From Bacteroidetes bacterium HGW-Bacteroidetes-1 (lineage in GTDB: Bacteria; Bacteroidota; Bacteroidia; Bacteroidales; F082), in contig PHDU01000036.1 of the NCBI GenBank assembly GCA_002842755.1, positions 1-33,398 of the forward strand: 33,398 nucleotides of DNA. The letters are read 5' to 3'. The notes below the pieces were generated by a model. The model saw nothing but the letters and a program-made list of their open reading frames with translations, ran no database searches and was not told the DNA's origin. How positions within the stretch are numbered: the stretch's first letter is position 1; every line of letters begins with the position of its first letter. A program made the translations under genes and the position numbers. This document shows positions 1 through 7,847 of this stretch, piece by piece.

Positions 1-24
1 ATTAACAGAATTCAGTGCTTTAAT

Positions 25-153
25 TCAGTTTAGACAAAGTAGAACCTCGTCTTTTTTTATACCTTGTTTAAAAAAGTAGTGTTTTCTTTCTGACACTACA
101 TAGGTGGTAGCATTATTGTCAAGATAAACGTTACGCTTAAACAAATTTAGCAT
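25..153 (-). pseudogene. Cysteine desulfurase (NifS/IscS-like) N-terminal fragment
   Basis: A 42-residue reading frame begins with an ATG preceded by a strong AAAGGAGG ribosome binding site that overlaps the end of the upstream gene. Residues 9-17 read VYLDNNATT, the N-terminal signature of class V aminotransferase cysteine desulfurases, which release sulfur from cysteine for Fe-S assembly and are normally about 380-400 residues long. After that motif the similarity stops and a TGA ends the frame, so the PLP lysine and catalytic cysteine are absent. I read this as the stump of a gene lost at a rearrangement. It sits 12 bases after a cysteine-rich C_GCAxxG_C_C protein gene, which suggests they were once cotranscribed. 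A functional short peptide cannot be excluded. Confidence 0.5.
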
Positions 154-165
154 TTTAATCCTCCT

Positions 166-1011
166 TTATGTTTTTGCCAATGCTTCAATTAAGCTACTAC
201 ATCCACCACTTTTAATATAATCGGAGTGCTCATCAAGGCTGTTAAAATTTTGTTTGCAAATATTTTTGCACAACATTTCCGAATCGGTTTGTATATAGAA
301 AGTCCTTAAAACTTTTTTTGCATCGGGATTGTTAAACATTGATTCTGGTTTACCTGGATTTTTTTTACCCCAGTCCAGCATTTTGTACCAAATTGCAGCA
401 CCCAGTGCTCCGCAGGCGTTGCCACTCAATCCAATTCCCCCGGCAAAACCGGCAACCATGATGGATTCTTCTTCTGTGGCTCCCATTTTTTTTACAACTT
501 CAGTTGAACAGCTAAAACAGGGTTGAGTGTAATTAATGTTCTCCGAAAGCCCTTTATTTGCAGCTTGAACAGCTTCGGGTGTCCACTTAACAATTAGATT
601 AAAACAAGGACTAAACACAAAACCTCGTGCTATAGTTTTCAACATGTAAATTGCAAAATCGAATTTGTTTTCCCAATCTACTTTTGAAATATCACGACAA
701 TTTACTGCATTCGCTCTTTTTTGAAATGAATCAGCCAATAGCTTTGAAGCATTGATAGCCGCTGCAACTGCCATGGTTTTGTCATCGTATTTGCGATATG
801 CTTCAGTACCTAAGGCTAATGAACCTCCCCAAAGCATTCCGCATTGATGCCCTTTTTGAGCAATGCCTCCGGCTAACATGTCAGATGCCTTTTCTTCCAA
901 AGGTTTTACATTGTCAAATTCATGATTCAAGAGGTGAAACATAGCATGTGAACATGCTCCACATTTCCAGAATGTTTTTCGGGGATTTAACTTAATCTTT
1001 GCTGTTTCCAT
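166..1011 (-). CDS. C_GCAxxG_C_C family redox protein with duplicated domain
   Basis: 281 residues with no signal peptide or membrane segment. The C-terminal half carries the family signature: CFSC at 165-168, ACGALG at 199-204, then cysteines at 248, 252 and 271. The N-terminal half has a matching layout (CGAC at 17-20, HQCGMLWGG at 56-64, Cys104), so this looks like a tandem duplication of a unit usually found singly in proteins of about 150 residues. The family is thought to bind metal or undergo redox chemistry through its conserved cysteines, but no reaction is established. It lies downstream of a small membrane protein and an FAD oxidoreductase, all leftward, and directly upstream of a cysteine desulfurase stump. 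Family assignment is secure; the duplication is my reading by eye. Confidence 0.85.
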   Translation of the reverse strand: METAKIKLNPRKTFWKCGACSHAMFHLLNHEFDNVKPLEEKASDMLAGGIAQKGHQCGMLWGGSLALGTEAYRKYDDKTMAVAAAINASKLLADSFQKRANAVNCRDISKVDWENKFDFAIYMLKTIARGFVFSPCFNLIVKWTPEAVQAANKGLSENINYTQPCFSCSTEVVKKMGATEEESIMVAGFAGGIGLSGNACGALGAAIWYKMLDWGKKNPGKPESMFNNPDAKKVLRTFYIQTDSEMLCKNICKQNFNSLDEHSDYIKSGGCSSLIEALAKT

Positions 1012-1086
1012 TTGTGAAGTATGTAGAATTTTTATTTCGTTGTCTAATGTTTTGAAATGCTATTTTTTCCGCTCCCTTTTATCTGT

Positions 1087-1482
1087 TCAACCCTGATGAT
1101 TATGTAATTCTGTGATTATCCATTTTTCTTTAATGGCCAATACTGTAAATGCCATTCCTATTAGTAAGCCTGATAAGGCAGGAATCAGTAAAAAAAATGA
1201 ATAATCCCTGTTCCAAACCATGCTAATAAAAACCAGTACGGAGCCAAAGACATAAATACCACTTGTACTAAGTCCTAGAATTTTTCCCCAATAATAATTT
1301 CTTAAAATCCCATAGCCACATATTAAGGATAAAGGCCCAGTAAATATAATGTCAGCCCAGGGTATCCATGCTTTCACCAGTTCATTCTGGATGAAAATAT
1401 TTCCTTCACCCCAGGTATAAAGACCGCCTACAATAGCAAAAACGCCTGTCAAAATGAAAAGAATTCCAAACATCTTATTCAT
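1087..1482 (-). CDS. Four-helix small integral membrane protein, unknown function
   Basis: 131 residues with four hydrophobic spans at about 4-24, 41-60, 66-88 and 95-117, and a short polar C-terminal tail rich in His and Lys. I recognise no named family. It lies between an FAD-dependent oxidoreductase (86 bases upstream) and the C_GCAxxG protein (75 bases downstream) on the same strand, so cotranscription is likely. The protein could be the membrane partner of a redox module, but that is inference from position only. Confidence 0.7.
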   Translation of the reverse strand: MNKMFGILFILTGVFAIVGGLYTWGEGNIFIQNELVKAWIPWADIIFTGPLSLICGYGILRNYYWGKILGLSTSGIYVFGSVLVFISMVWNRDYSFFLLIPALSGLLIGMAFTVLAIKEKWIITELHNHQG

Positions 1483-1567
1483 ATTGTATCAATTTATTCT
1501 ATAACTATTCACTTAACTATTCTTCATTGTATTTGGCTTTCAATTTAAAAAGAACCTCTAGATTTCA

Positions 1568-3061
1568 TTAATATTTCTTATCGGAGATAAATCCTTGTTT
1601 TTCTTTTTTGCAAATCAATTGAACTACCCACTTGCCGGTTTGAGCAGAAGGAGGGAGGCCCCCACCCGGGAAAAGCCATTGTCCGGCCATATAAAAGTTT
1701 TGCAGTTTTGGAAGTGTCATATCCAGAGATTTCATCATATTTTCTTTCGATGGCATAAAACCTTCATAAGCACCGTCTTTAACACCTGTGTAACGAACAT
1801 CGGTTTTTGGTGTTGCAACATCAACCACTTCAATAAACTCAGAAATACCTGGGAATTCTATTTCTAAATATGCAACGGCGTCTTTTTCTATTTGCTTCTT
1901 TTCATTATTGTAATCATCTCCTTCCAAGTGCTCCCATAATTTCCAGGGACTTTCATACCACATCACGATTGAAGTTTTTCCTTCCGGAGCCATCGTACTA
2001 TCATACGAGTAATTCATAACAGAATATCCGTATTCAAGTTTTGTCATGCCAATCTTTAAATCTTTTGAAGTATTAATAATGATGGGTGATTCGGATTGAA
2101 TAATTTTATTTATTCCAAATGAAACTTGCACCAATGGAGTAAACAGCTCCCAGTTTTTATAGGCATAATCTACTTTTTTTGAAACATATTTCCCGTCCAG
2201 CATTTTAAATATCGTTGTGTAACCATCGGCTGCACTTATTACATAATCAGATAAAATTTGTGTTCCATCCGACAGGACGATGCCTTTTGCTGTGTTGTTT
2301 TCAATGATTATTTTTTCAACTTTTGTTTTGTATAAAATTTTACCCCCAAGGTTTTCAAATTTTTCAACCATTCTTTGTGCTAAGGGGAACGAGCCGCCTT
2401 TTATATAGCCCGCATTTTTTTGATTGAACCAACCAAGCATGAAAATAAAAGCCAAAGCCGAAAAATTCCTGTCGCCATACATAGCATCTAAAACTGATTT
2501 TATTTTATCGCTTTTAAAACCGAGTTTATTAAAATACTCTTTGCATGTTAAATGACCAAATTTTCTAACCAAATTAAAAATCGGGAGCATCACAGGAATA
2601 ATTCTCAGGTAATCGAGTGGTTTACGTAGTTCGGGCGGAAGAGCAAAAGGTTCCAATAAGGCACTTTTTCGCATATCATTGCACATTCTTTTAATTGTCC
2701 TGGTATCTTCCGGAGCAATTTCAAGGAGATATTTTTCCCATCGGTCAATATTCGAATAAATTATAAATTCATTTCTATCCTTATCAAATATTTGGGAATG
2801 AATCTCATGGTCAATAATTTCGGTATCATCATTTATTACATTGGTCTCTTTCCAAATATCGTGAAATGCACCTTTCGATGTTCCTACCAACCAGTGTAAA
2901 CAATAATCGAAGCGGTATTTTTTTCGCTCCCAGGCGGTACATTGTCCTCCGGCAACAGCGTGCATTTCGATTATTTCAGTATCAAATCCATTCATTCCAG
3001 CGTATATTCCAGCAGATAAGCCTGCAACGCCGCCGCCGATAATTGTAACTTTTTTACTCAT
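1568..3061 (-). CDS. CrtI/phytoene-desaturase-like FAD-dependent oxidoreductase
   Basis: 497 residues. The N-terminus has the Rossmann FAD-binding motif GGGVAGLSAG at residues 9-18, followed by an acidic residue closing the second strand and the AGGQC segment typical of NAD(P)/FAD oxidoreductases of the phytoene dehydrogenase/amine oxidase group. Near the C-terminus, MAGQWLFPGGGLPPSAQTGK is the usual flavin-contacting GG..PG..SG segment of the CrtI-like family. These enzymes desaturate or isomerise hydrophobic substrates such as carotenoids and retinol-like compounds. No carotenoid synthesis genes (crtB, crtE) are nearby, so the substrate is unknown. Its neighbours are a small membrane protein and a cysteine-rich C_GCAxxG protein. 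Length is normal and the frame is intact. Confidence 0.85.
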   Translation of the reverse strand: MSKKVTIIGGGVAGLSAGIYAGMNGFDTEIIEMHAVAGGQCTAWERKKYRFDYCLHWLVGTSKGAFHDIWKETNVINDDTEIIDHEIHSQIFDKDRNEFIIYSNIDRWEKYLLEIAPEDTRTIKRMCNDMRKSALLEPFALPPELRKPLDYLRIIPVMLPIFNLVRKFGHLTCKEYFNKLGFKSDKIKSVLDAMYGDRNFSALAFIFMLGWFNQKNAGYIKGGSFPLAQRMVEKFENLGGKILYKTKVEKIIIENNTAKGIVLSDGTQILSDYVISAADGYTTIFKMLDGKYVSKKVDYAYKNWELFTPLVQVSFGINKIIQSESPIIINTSKDLKIGMTKLEYGYSVMNYSYDSTMAPEGKTSIVMWYESPWKLWEHLEGDDYNNEKKQIEKDAVAYLEIEFPGISEFIEVVDVATPKTDVRYTGVKDGAYEGFMPSKENMMKSLDMTLPKLQNFYMAGQWLFPGGGLPPSAQTGKWVVQLICKKEKQGFISDKKY

Positions 3062-3170
3062 TTTCTCATTATTTGTTTAAATTCAATCACATTAATACTT
3101 ATTGGAAAACACATTTGGCTACATCCTATCCATGAAATCGAATACAATGACAATAAACTTTGAAAATAGT

Positions 3171-3569
3171 CTACCTCCTTTCATCACACATTATACAAGA
3201 AATTCTATGAACACAAAGCAATTCTCCGCATTTCGGGCATTTCCATCTGTATAGCTCCGATTCAACAAATTTCTCAATTCCTTTATTTTTGATATTTTCC
3301 AGATTCTCAATCATGCTCATACCATATTTTGTTCTGTATCTCTTATCAAGATTTTTTAATCGTAAACAAGGATATTTTTCACACTTATCTGAACAGAAAT
3401 TCAAGGTTTTTTCTTTTAGAACCGGGCAGTTTTTTATAATACATTTTCTGCAATAACCTGGTTTTTCTTCGTCCATAGCATTGCATCCGGGACATTTATT
3501 TTTTTCTCTCATATGACCTATGCAAATACCACAATTCATTCCACAAGGTGCGATAAGCGAAGCATTCAT
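3171..3569 (-). CDS. DUF3795 cysteine-rich zinc-binding protein
   Basis: 132 residues with about 18 cysteines. The N-terminus reads APCGMNCGICIGH, then KCPGC, CRKC and further spaced cysteines. This is the layout of DUF3795, a family common in Bacteroidota, Firmicutes and archaea with no known reaction. A second cluster near the C-terminus (WKCPKCGELLC then CIMC) looks like a zinc ribbon, so two or more metal sites are expected. It is cytoplasmic, with no signal peptide. The start follows the end of the GNAT gene by about 20 bases on the same strand, so the two are probably cotranscribed. Confidence 0.8.
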   Translation of the reverse strand: MNASLIAPCGMNCGICIGHMREKNKCPGCNAMDEEKPGYCRKCIIKNCPVLKEKTLNFCSDKCEKYPCLRLKNLDKRYRTKYGMSMIENLENIKNKGIEKFVESELYRWKCPKCGELLCVHRISCIMCDERR

Positions 3570-3588
3570 GATTGTTCTTTTCTAATCG

Positions 3589-4368
3589 TTAAACAGTAAT
3601 TTCCTTTTTCATTATGTTTTCAAACCTCGTATTGCTAATGGGATGATGGCTTATAATTTTCCCATTATAAATGAGACAAAATGAGCCGAATGCACAGGGT
3701 GTATTTTGCACTGCATTCGCATCTGATAAGTCAACTAATTTGGTTTCTAATTTCATTCTTTTAGCAGTTTCAATAATTGCGTTAACATTTTTTTCGGTAT
3801 AGGGACATTGTGCCGAACGCATAATCGTCAGCCCATTATCGTATTCTTTCAAATGCTCATCCATGTTTTGTACAAAACCGGGATCTTTTGATTTTTCATC
3901 AAATTTTAAAACCAATAAGTCAAAGTCTGGTTTTGCACTATCCACAATTTGAAAACCTTTCTTTAGAAAAACAGCATTATGTACCATGAAAGGACCCTTT
4001 CTTGTAACCACAGCAACACCGAGCATTTTTAAATCTTTTGCTTCTGTGATACATTCATCCAATAATGATAAGGCAAGACCTCTGCCTTTGTATTCGTTCT
4101 TAAATCCAACAAACACACAATGTATAAACATATATCCGTCTGCCTGAACCGGCCGATGCGCATATTTGCCGGGAATATATTCCAGCATTCCCTGATATCC
4201 ACCTTTTTGAGAGAATACTACTTTCATCCGAAGTCCTTTTGGATAGTATTCTTTAAACCATTCGATTTTCTTTCTTAATTCAATATGTTTTTTTACATCC
4301 TTGTATCCGCAAACACCATAATCAGCAATGTTTTCCGGAGTAATATCAATGATTTTTATATCTTCCAT
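3589..4368 (-). CDS. GNAT acetyltransferase fused to a YoaP-like domain
   Basis: 259 residues from the start preferred here. An in-frame ATG 54 bases upstream would overlap the DUF1801 gene and add an unconserved-looking leader, so MEDIKIIDI is the more likely start. The N-terminal half is a GNAT fold with the acetyl-CoA loop NEYKGRGLALSLLDE and a C-terminal strand ending in a bulky KKGF segment. The C-terminal part (about residues 180-259: QCPYTEKNV, then TPCAFGSFCLIYNGKIISHHP) matches the thioredoxin-like YoaP domain that follows GNAT in this family. The cysteines in QCPY and TPCAF recall a redox pair. The substrate is not known. Confidence 0.8.
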   Translation of the reverse strand: MEDIKIIDITPENIADYGVCGYKDVKKHIELRKKIEWFKEYYPKGLRMKVVFSQKGGYQGMLEYIPGKYAHRPVQADGYMFIHCVFVGFKNEYKGRGLALSLLDECITEAKDLKMLGVAVVTRKGPFMVHNAVFLKKGFQIVDSAKPDFDLLVLKFDEKSKDPGFVQNMDEHLKEYDNGLTIMRSAQCPYTEKNVNAIIETAKRMKLETKLVDLSDANAVQNTPCAFGSFCLIYNGKIISHHPISNTRFENIMKKEITV

Positions 4369-4405
4369 ATTAACACAAAAGTATTTATGGTCAACAATAT
4401 TTTGT

Positions 4406-4774
4406 TTAATTAAAACTATCAAACTTCATAGCTTGATTTATATAATAGCTTACTATTTCATCATTATATTCTTCAGCATTGCGAATTCTAAGATTGAGCG
4501 TTTTATTGCCGACTCCTTCGAGCAAAGAATATTTATCTTCAAACTTTTTACCATCAGAAAAAGAAAATGTAATTCCTTTTTTGGTGGGACTTAATGTTAT
4601 GATGATTCGTTTAAGTCGATAAACCGGAACACCATAATATTTTTCAGATCCACCACGCATTTCTTCTTTTATTTGCGGAAACTCCATTGAAATGAGTTTT
4701 CTGAAATTGCTAACTATTGAGCGGTATTTTGCATCCACTTTTGCCTCAATAAATTGATCAACTGTGTTTTTCAT
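4406..4774 (-). CDS. DUF1801 (YdhG/frataxin-like fold) protein
   Basis: 122 residues. The N-terminal helix MKNTVDQFIEAKVDAKY, the central KEEMRGGSEKYYGVPVYRL and the later SFSDGKKFEDKY match the DUF1801/YdhG family. One Bacillus member (YdhG/Fra) resembles frataxin in fold and has been linked to iron handling; most members are uncharacterised. It is soluble, intact and of normal length. It starts 17 bases after the YdeI/OmdA gene ends and lies just before the GNAT-YoaP gene, forming a compact leftward set of accessory genes. It falls among families often found together as mobile or stress-related cargo in Bacteroidota. Confidence 0.8.
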   Translation of the reverse strand: MKNTVDQFIEAKVDAKYRSIVSNFRKLISMEFPQIKEEMRGGSEKYYGVPVYRLKRIIITLSPTKKGITFSFSDGKKFEDKYSLLEGVGNKTLNLRIRNAEEYNDEIVSYYINQAMKFDSFN

Positions 4775-4791
4775 AAGTTCTGGCGCTTAAA

Positions 4792-5070
4792 TCATTTAAC
4801 CCATTTTTTTGCATTTGGATTGAGATGCGGACATCCTGGCCAGCAACAAGGTCTTCGTTTTCCATTGAGAAGATCCCGGCATAAGCGGTCAATATGTTCT
4901 TTTCTTGTCTCTGCCTTTTTTACGCTGATAACCCAACAAATCCATTCATTCCGGGCAAGCGGTGTAAGACTGTTCCATTTCTCAAGCACATCTGAATGTA
5001 AGACTAAAGATTCTCGTAAATCATCAGGGACTTCATGTAAAACCCCTGCAGCTATTTCTTTTTCTCCCAT
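4792..5070 (-). CDS. YdeI/OmpD-associated (OmdA) domain protein, short form
   Basis: 92 residues corresponding to the OmdA domain: an EVPDDLRESL opening, WNSLTPLARNEWICWV, then KKAETRKEHIDRL. This segment is usually the C-terminal part of YdeI-type proteins of about 190 residues that have an N-terminal DUF1905 or similar domain; here only the helical part is present. Some family members are reported to protect against bacteriocins or peptides, but the mechanism is unclear. The C-terminal tail has RRPCCWPGCPH, a three-cysteine cluster that could bind metal. Upstream sequence gives no sign of a lost N-terminal domain in frame. Confidence 0.75.
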   Translation of the reverse strand: MGEKEIAAGVLHEVPDDLRESLVLHSDVLEKWNSLTPLARNEWICWVISVKKAETRKEHIDRLCRDLLNGKRRPCCWPGCPHLNPNAKKWVK

Positions 5071-5139
5071 GTTTTCCCCTATAAATAATTAATCAATAAA
5101 AAATTCATACACATTTAGTTTTGTAAGTATTTGCAATTG

Positions 5140-5862
5140 TCACCACTTTTCCCTTTCGACTTTTAATTTCCTCACGAAATGCACTCCCGCTAAAATACCA
5201 ACAAAAATAATAACTACCCAATTGATAGTAATTGTTGCCACTTCAAAGAAATAGCTTCTTTCAATGCCAAATTTTATGGAATAAAAACTGAAAGCTATAA
5301 CGTTTAAAAAAAATTGCGATATGAGAATAAGGCGAATTATCCTTTCAGTACGGGTATTTTTTGAGAAGGCAAATGCAAGAAAAAATAAGGCAATGGACAT
5401 AGTAATATATCCTAATTCTTCCATCGCAATAAACAATCCATGTTCATTATATTGAGTAATCAAAGCAATTCCTTCGGTCTCACCTTTCATTACACTTATA
5501 GGGACTACTGAAAATTGAGTAAAATAGGCAATCAATAAAACGGTCGATGAAATCAAAGTGAATGAGATGCTAAGAAGTGTATAAAGTTTTTTTGCAGCTG
5601 TGGCAATAAAATGATTTGTCACCACAAATATCACAAAAGAAAATAATTGAAATATCGCTAAATACATCCAGTAATAGTCTCTTGGGTAATACAGGAGAAT
5701 ATCAGGAAATGGGTAGCTCATGCAATTTTCAGGACAATAGGGTCCGGATGGCGGCATTGCTGTCATAGCAAATCCAAAAGTTACTATTGTCAGAAAAGAC
5801 AAAAGAAAGGACGAATAAACGCCAAAAGTCAAATGATTCTTTTGTGATTCATTAGGTTCCAT
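5140..5862 (-). CDS. Six-span membrane protein, unknown function
   Basis: 240 residues with hydrophobic segments at about 12-35, 63-84, 88-113, 146-166, 173-193 and 205-226. Between the first two is an extracytoplasmic loop with two cysteines (CPENC) and many prolines and tyrosines. The N-terminus is polar and cytoplasmic in character. I do not recognise the family. It is the first gene of the leftward set that continues with OmdA, DUF1801 and GNAT-YoaP, with a 69-base gap to the next gene. Nothing in the sequence indicates a transport substrate. Confidence 0.65.
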   Translation of the reverse strand: MEPNESQKNHLTFGVYSSFLLSFLTIVTFGFAMTAMPPSGPYCPENCMSYPFPDILLYYPRDYYWMYLAIFQLFSFVIFVVTNHFIATAAKKLYTLLSISFTLISSTVLLIAYFTQFSVVPISVMKGETEGIALITQYNEHGLFIAMEELGYITMSIALFFLAFAFSKNTRTERIIRLILISQFFLNVIAFSFYSIKFGIERSYFFEVATITINWVVIIFVGILAGVHFVRKLKVEREKW

Positions 5863-6018
5863 ATGTTGTTTTTTTTAAGTCATTGTATTGCTTCTTTTTG
5901 GCTGTTAGCTAAAGTTTGGCGGCATGGCCAATAAGTGATTTTGGGCGTTCTCTTTCAATTTTAATCGGGCTATAACCCTTTAATAACCTACTGTACCGGC
6001 AATTTTACATTCCGAAAG
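5863..6018. other. Intergenic gap with GC-rich hairpin
   Basis: This 156-base gap is richer in G and C than its surroundings. It contains TTGGC-GGCATG-GCCAA, a 5-bp hairpin (about 5918-5933), beside GTTAGCTAAAG and followed by GGGCGTT. In the leftward direction the hairpin is followed by only a short T-rich stretch, so it is at best a weak terminator for the serine hydrolase gene. The compact paired motifs resemble a recombination-site remnant, but no proper attC core pair was found. Confidence 0.3.
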
Positions 6019-7173
6019 TTATGTGGCGTATTTTTTTTCAAGATATTTAATAATCTGGTGCATTCCTCCAATTGTTTCTCCATTCCCGGCATTAAGCATT
6101 ATTAAAATCACAATTTTTTGCTCCTTAATAATTATTGCTCTTGCCAAAAAATTCCCTGCACTTCCACTATGACTATAATAATGATTGCCATTTACAACTT
6201 CGTTTCCCCAGCCCATTGAATATTCTTTTGCTCCATTAAAAATGAAATCATAAGAGGTTGCTTCTAAATAATTGCTCTGACCATTCAATCCATTTAAATT
6301 TAATTGAAGGTATTTTAAATAGTCAACGACTGAAATGCTGTGATGTCCGGAAGGTATATTGTAGAATAAAAAATCTTCTCCCCAATCTGTAAATCTTTCT
6401 CCATTCAGAACTTCAAGTTTGTCACTTTCACCCCACCCAGATTGTGAGGGAATCAAATGCCCGCTTGGTTGATTTTCATCAATGACTTGTGGCCAGCCAA
6501 TTACGAAATTCACGCCTAAATCTTTATTGGTTTTCTCCAACAATTGTGAATAATTCATTCCACTGGCTTTTTGAATCATCAGATTTGCTAATACATACCC
6601 CATACTTGTGTAATTGTAAAACTGTCCGGAATCATATTTTACTGGCTCTAATGTCAGCGCATACGCAGCAAAATTGTAATATGAGAATCTATCTTCCTTA
6701 TATTCCTCATTATACCCATCAATGATTTGCTTCACACTCCAATCATTCAAACTTCTTAGTTTTGTTCTCATAGATAACAAATCCATTAGTTTCAAGTCGT
6801 GGTATTCTCCTCTCGATTTTGCTTTCATCTCAGGAAACAAATCAAAAAACTGAGTGTCCCAGGATATTTGGCCTTCATCCACAAGTTTTCCTATAATAAA
6901 TGAAGTCACTCCTTTACCCAATGAGGCAATATGAAAATAATCGTTTATTGTCACAAAATCAAACGTATTTATCACCCTTATTCCTAAACCACCAACGATG
7001 ATAGTACTATCACAATTGGCAACTCCAAAAGTAAGTCCTGGTATATGAAATACTTTTCTAATACTATCAATATCGTGAATAACGCTTTGGCTTTCACTTA
7101 AAATCTGGCTTTTACAGTTAATCAGAATGCTGAGCAATATTATCAGCAGTAGTATTGATTTTTTCATTTTCAT
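6019..7173 (-). CDS. Serine hydrolase lipoprotein, beta-lactamase/penicillin-binding fold
   Basis: 384 residues from ATG 7173; an ATG 42 bases further upstream would lie beyond a likely promoter element (TAAGTTTG at 7188-7195), so the shorter form is preferred. The N-terminus is a lipoprotein signal (KKSILLLIILLSILINCKSQ) with Cys as the acylation site. Catalytic features of the PF00144 serine hydrolase family follow: ASLGK (Ser-x-x-Lys), NYTSMGY (Tyr-x-Ser) and HSGSAGN (His-x-Gly). Such proteins act as D-amino-acid peptidases or esterases on the envelope; the substrate here is unknown. It appears monocistronic, with 156 bases to the next gene. Confidence 0.85.
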   Translation of the reverse strand: MKMKKSILLLIILLSILINCKSQILSESQSVIHDIDSIRKVFHIPGLTFGVANCDSTIIVGGLGIRVINTFDFVTINDYFHIASLGKGVTSFIIGKLVDEGQISWDTQFFDLFPEMKAKSRGEYHDLKLMDLLSMRTKLRSLNDWSVKQIIDGYNEEYKEDRFSYYNFAAYALTLEPVKYDSGQFYNYTSMGYVLANLMIQKASGMNYSQLLEKTNKDLGVNFVIGWPQVIDENQPSGHLIPSQSGWGESDKLEVLNGERFTDWGEDFLFYNIPSGHHSISVVDYLKYLQLNLNGLNGQSNYLEATSYDFIFNGAKEYSMGWGNEVVNGNHYYSHSGSAGNFLARAIIIKEQKIVILIMLNAGNGETIGGMHQIIKYLEKKYAT

Positions 7174-7187
7174 TTTACCCTTTATAA

Positions 7188-7195
7188 CAAACTTA
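7188..7195 (-). promoter_or_regulatory. Candidate -7 element for the serine hydrolase gene
   Basis: The leftward strand reads TAAGTTTG, matching the Bacteroidota -7 consensus TAnnTTTG. It lies 14 bases before ATG 7173. No TTG is visible at the expected -33 spacing, so this rests on one element only. Confidence 0.35.
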
Positions 7196-7264
7196 TTGTT
7201 GGATGCTGCATTCATATTCTGACAATCGTTTTCCTGTGATATTGTATATATATTGTACTTCTAG

Positions 7265-7303
7265 GCTCCTCATCAGTCAGCCCAAATTTATAAATTTGTT
7301 TTT
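7265..7303 (-). repeat. 39-bp repeat copy 1 (decayed coding relic)
   Basis: This 39-base block is 35/39 identical to 12224-12262. Both copies lie in the same orientation and about 90-140 bases upstream of a leftward gene. Read leftward, both encode the same peptide core (KQI-D/Y-KFGLT-K/D-EE), and the differences partly preserve reading sense, so the repeat is probably the surviving end of two related genes rather than a regulatory site. Confidence 0.55.
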
Positions 7304-7409
7304 GAATATTGATTTTTTCTAGGGGTGAGTTAAAGTTTCAATAGGTTGAAGCAGGCTAAAAATCTTTTGTTTAACTTTTTATAAAAAACCAATAAAAACC
7401 GTCGATAGT

Positions 7410-7832
7410 TTATTGCACCCTCCTGGTTTTGGCGTGGATGCGCTTGAAACCTTTTAGTTCCCTTACTGGCCTGGCAAGGGATGCCAGTTTGTCGCGTATG
7501 TTGAGTTGGATCACTTCATCGCCAGCAACTTTTCCGGTGTTTGTTACTTTTACACTTAACCAGTTCGAATCGCTTTTTGAAATGGTTTGCTTGCCGAAAT
7601 TGATATTTTCATATGCAAAAGTGGTATAGCTCAAGCCAAATACAAAAGGGAAATTTGACTTTCCTGTCAGGTTCATATTATCATCGCCCCTTCCAGTGGG
7701 TTTGTGGTTGTACCCCAAAGGCAATTGCCCCTCAAAAACGGGAAAGGTAATGGGCAGGCGACCGGCGGGACTGTATTCGCCAAAAAGCAAAAATGCTGCA
7801 AAAAAAAGGATTACATATTTTTTCTTTCTCAT
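7410..7832 (-). pseudogene. GH3 beta-glucosidase remnant (C-terminal part only)
   Basis: 140 residues. From residue 16, LFGEYSPAGRLPITFP followed by GQLPLGYNHKPTGR is the end of the second catalytic domain of family 3 glycoside hydrolases. It is followed by the fibronectin III-like domain (FPFVFGLSYTTFAYEN, then KVTNTGKVAGDEVIQL and ELKGFKRIH). About 600 residues that should precede this, with the catalytic Asp, are missing. The first 14 residues (MRKKKYVILFFAAF) look like a signal peptide joined directly to the relic, as an internal in-frame deletion would produce. At the C-terminus the frame hits TAA where families have Phe, and TID follows in frame, suggesting a nonsense change. It lies 15 bases after the DUF4838 gene. 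Confidence 0.7.
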
Positions 7833-7847
7833 AGTGCTATTTCAAAT

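Noticed and set aside
4754-5092. Rightward 112-codon frame
   Set aside because: Antisense to the OmdA-domain gene, rich in Arg, Phe and Ser with no motif.
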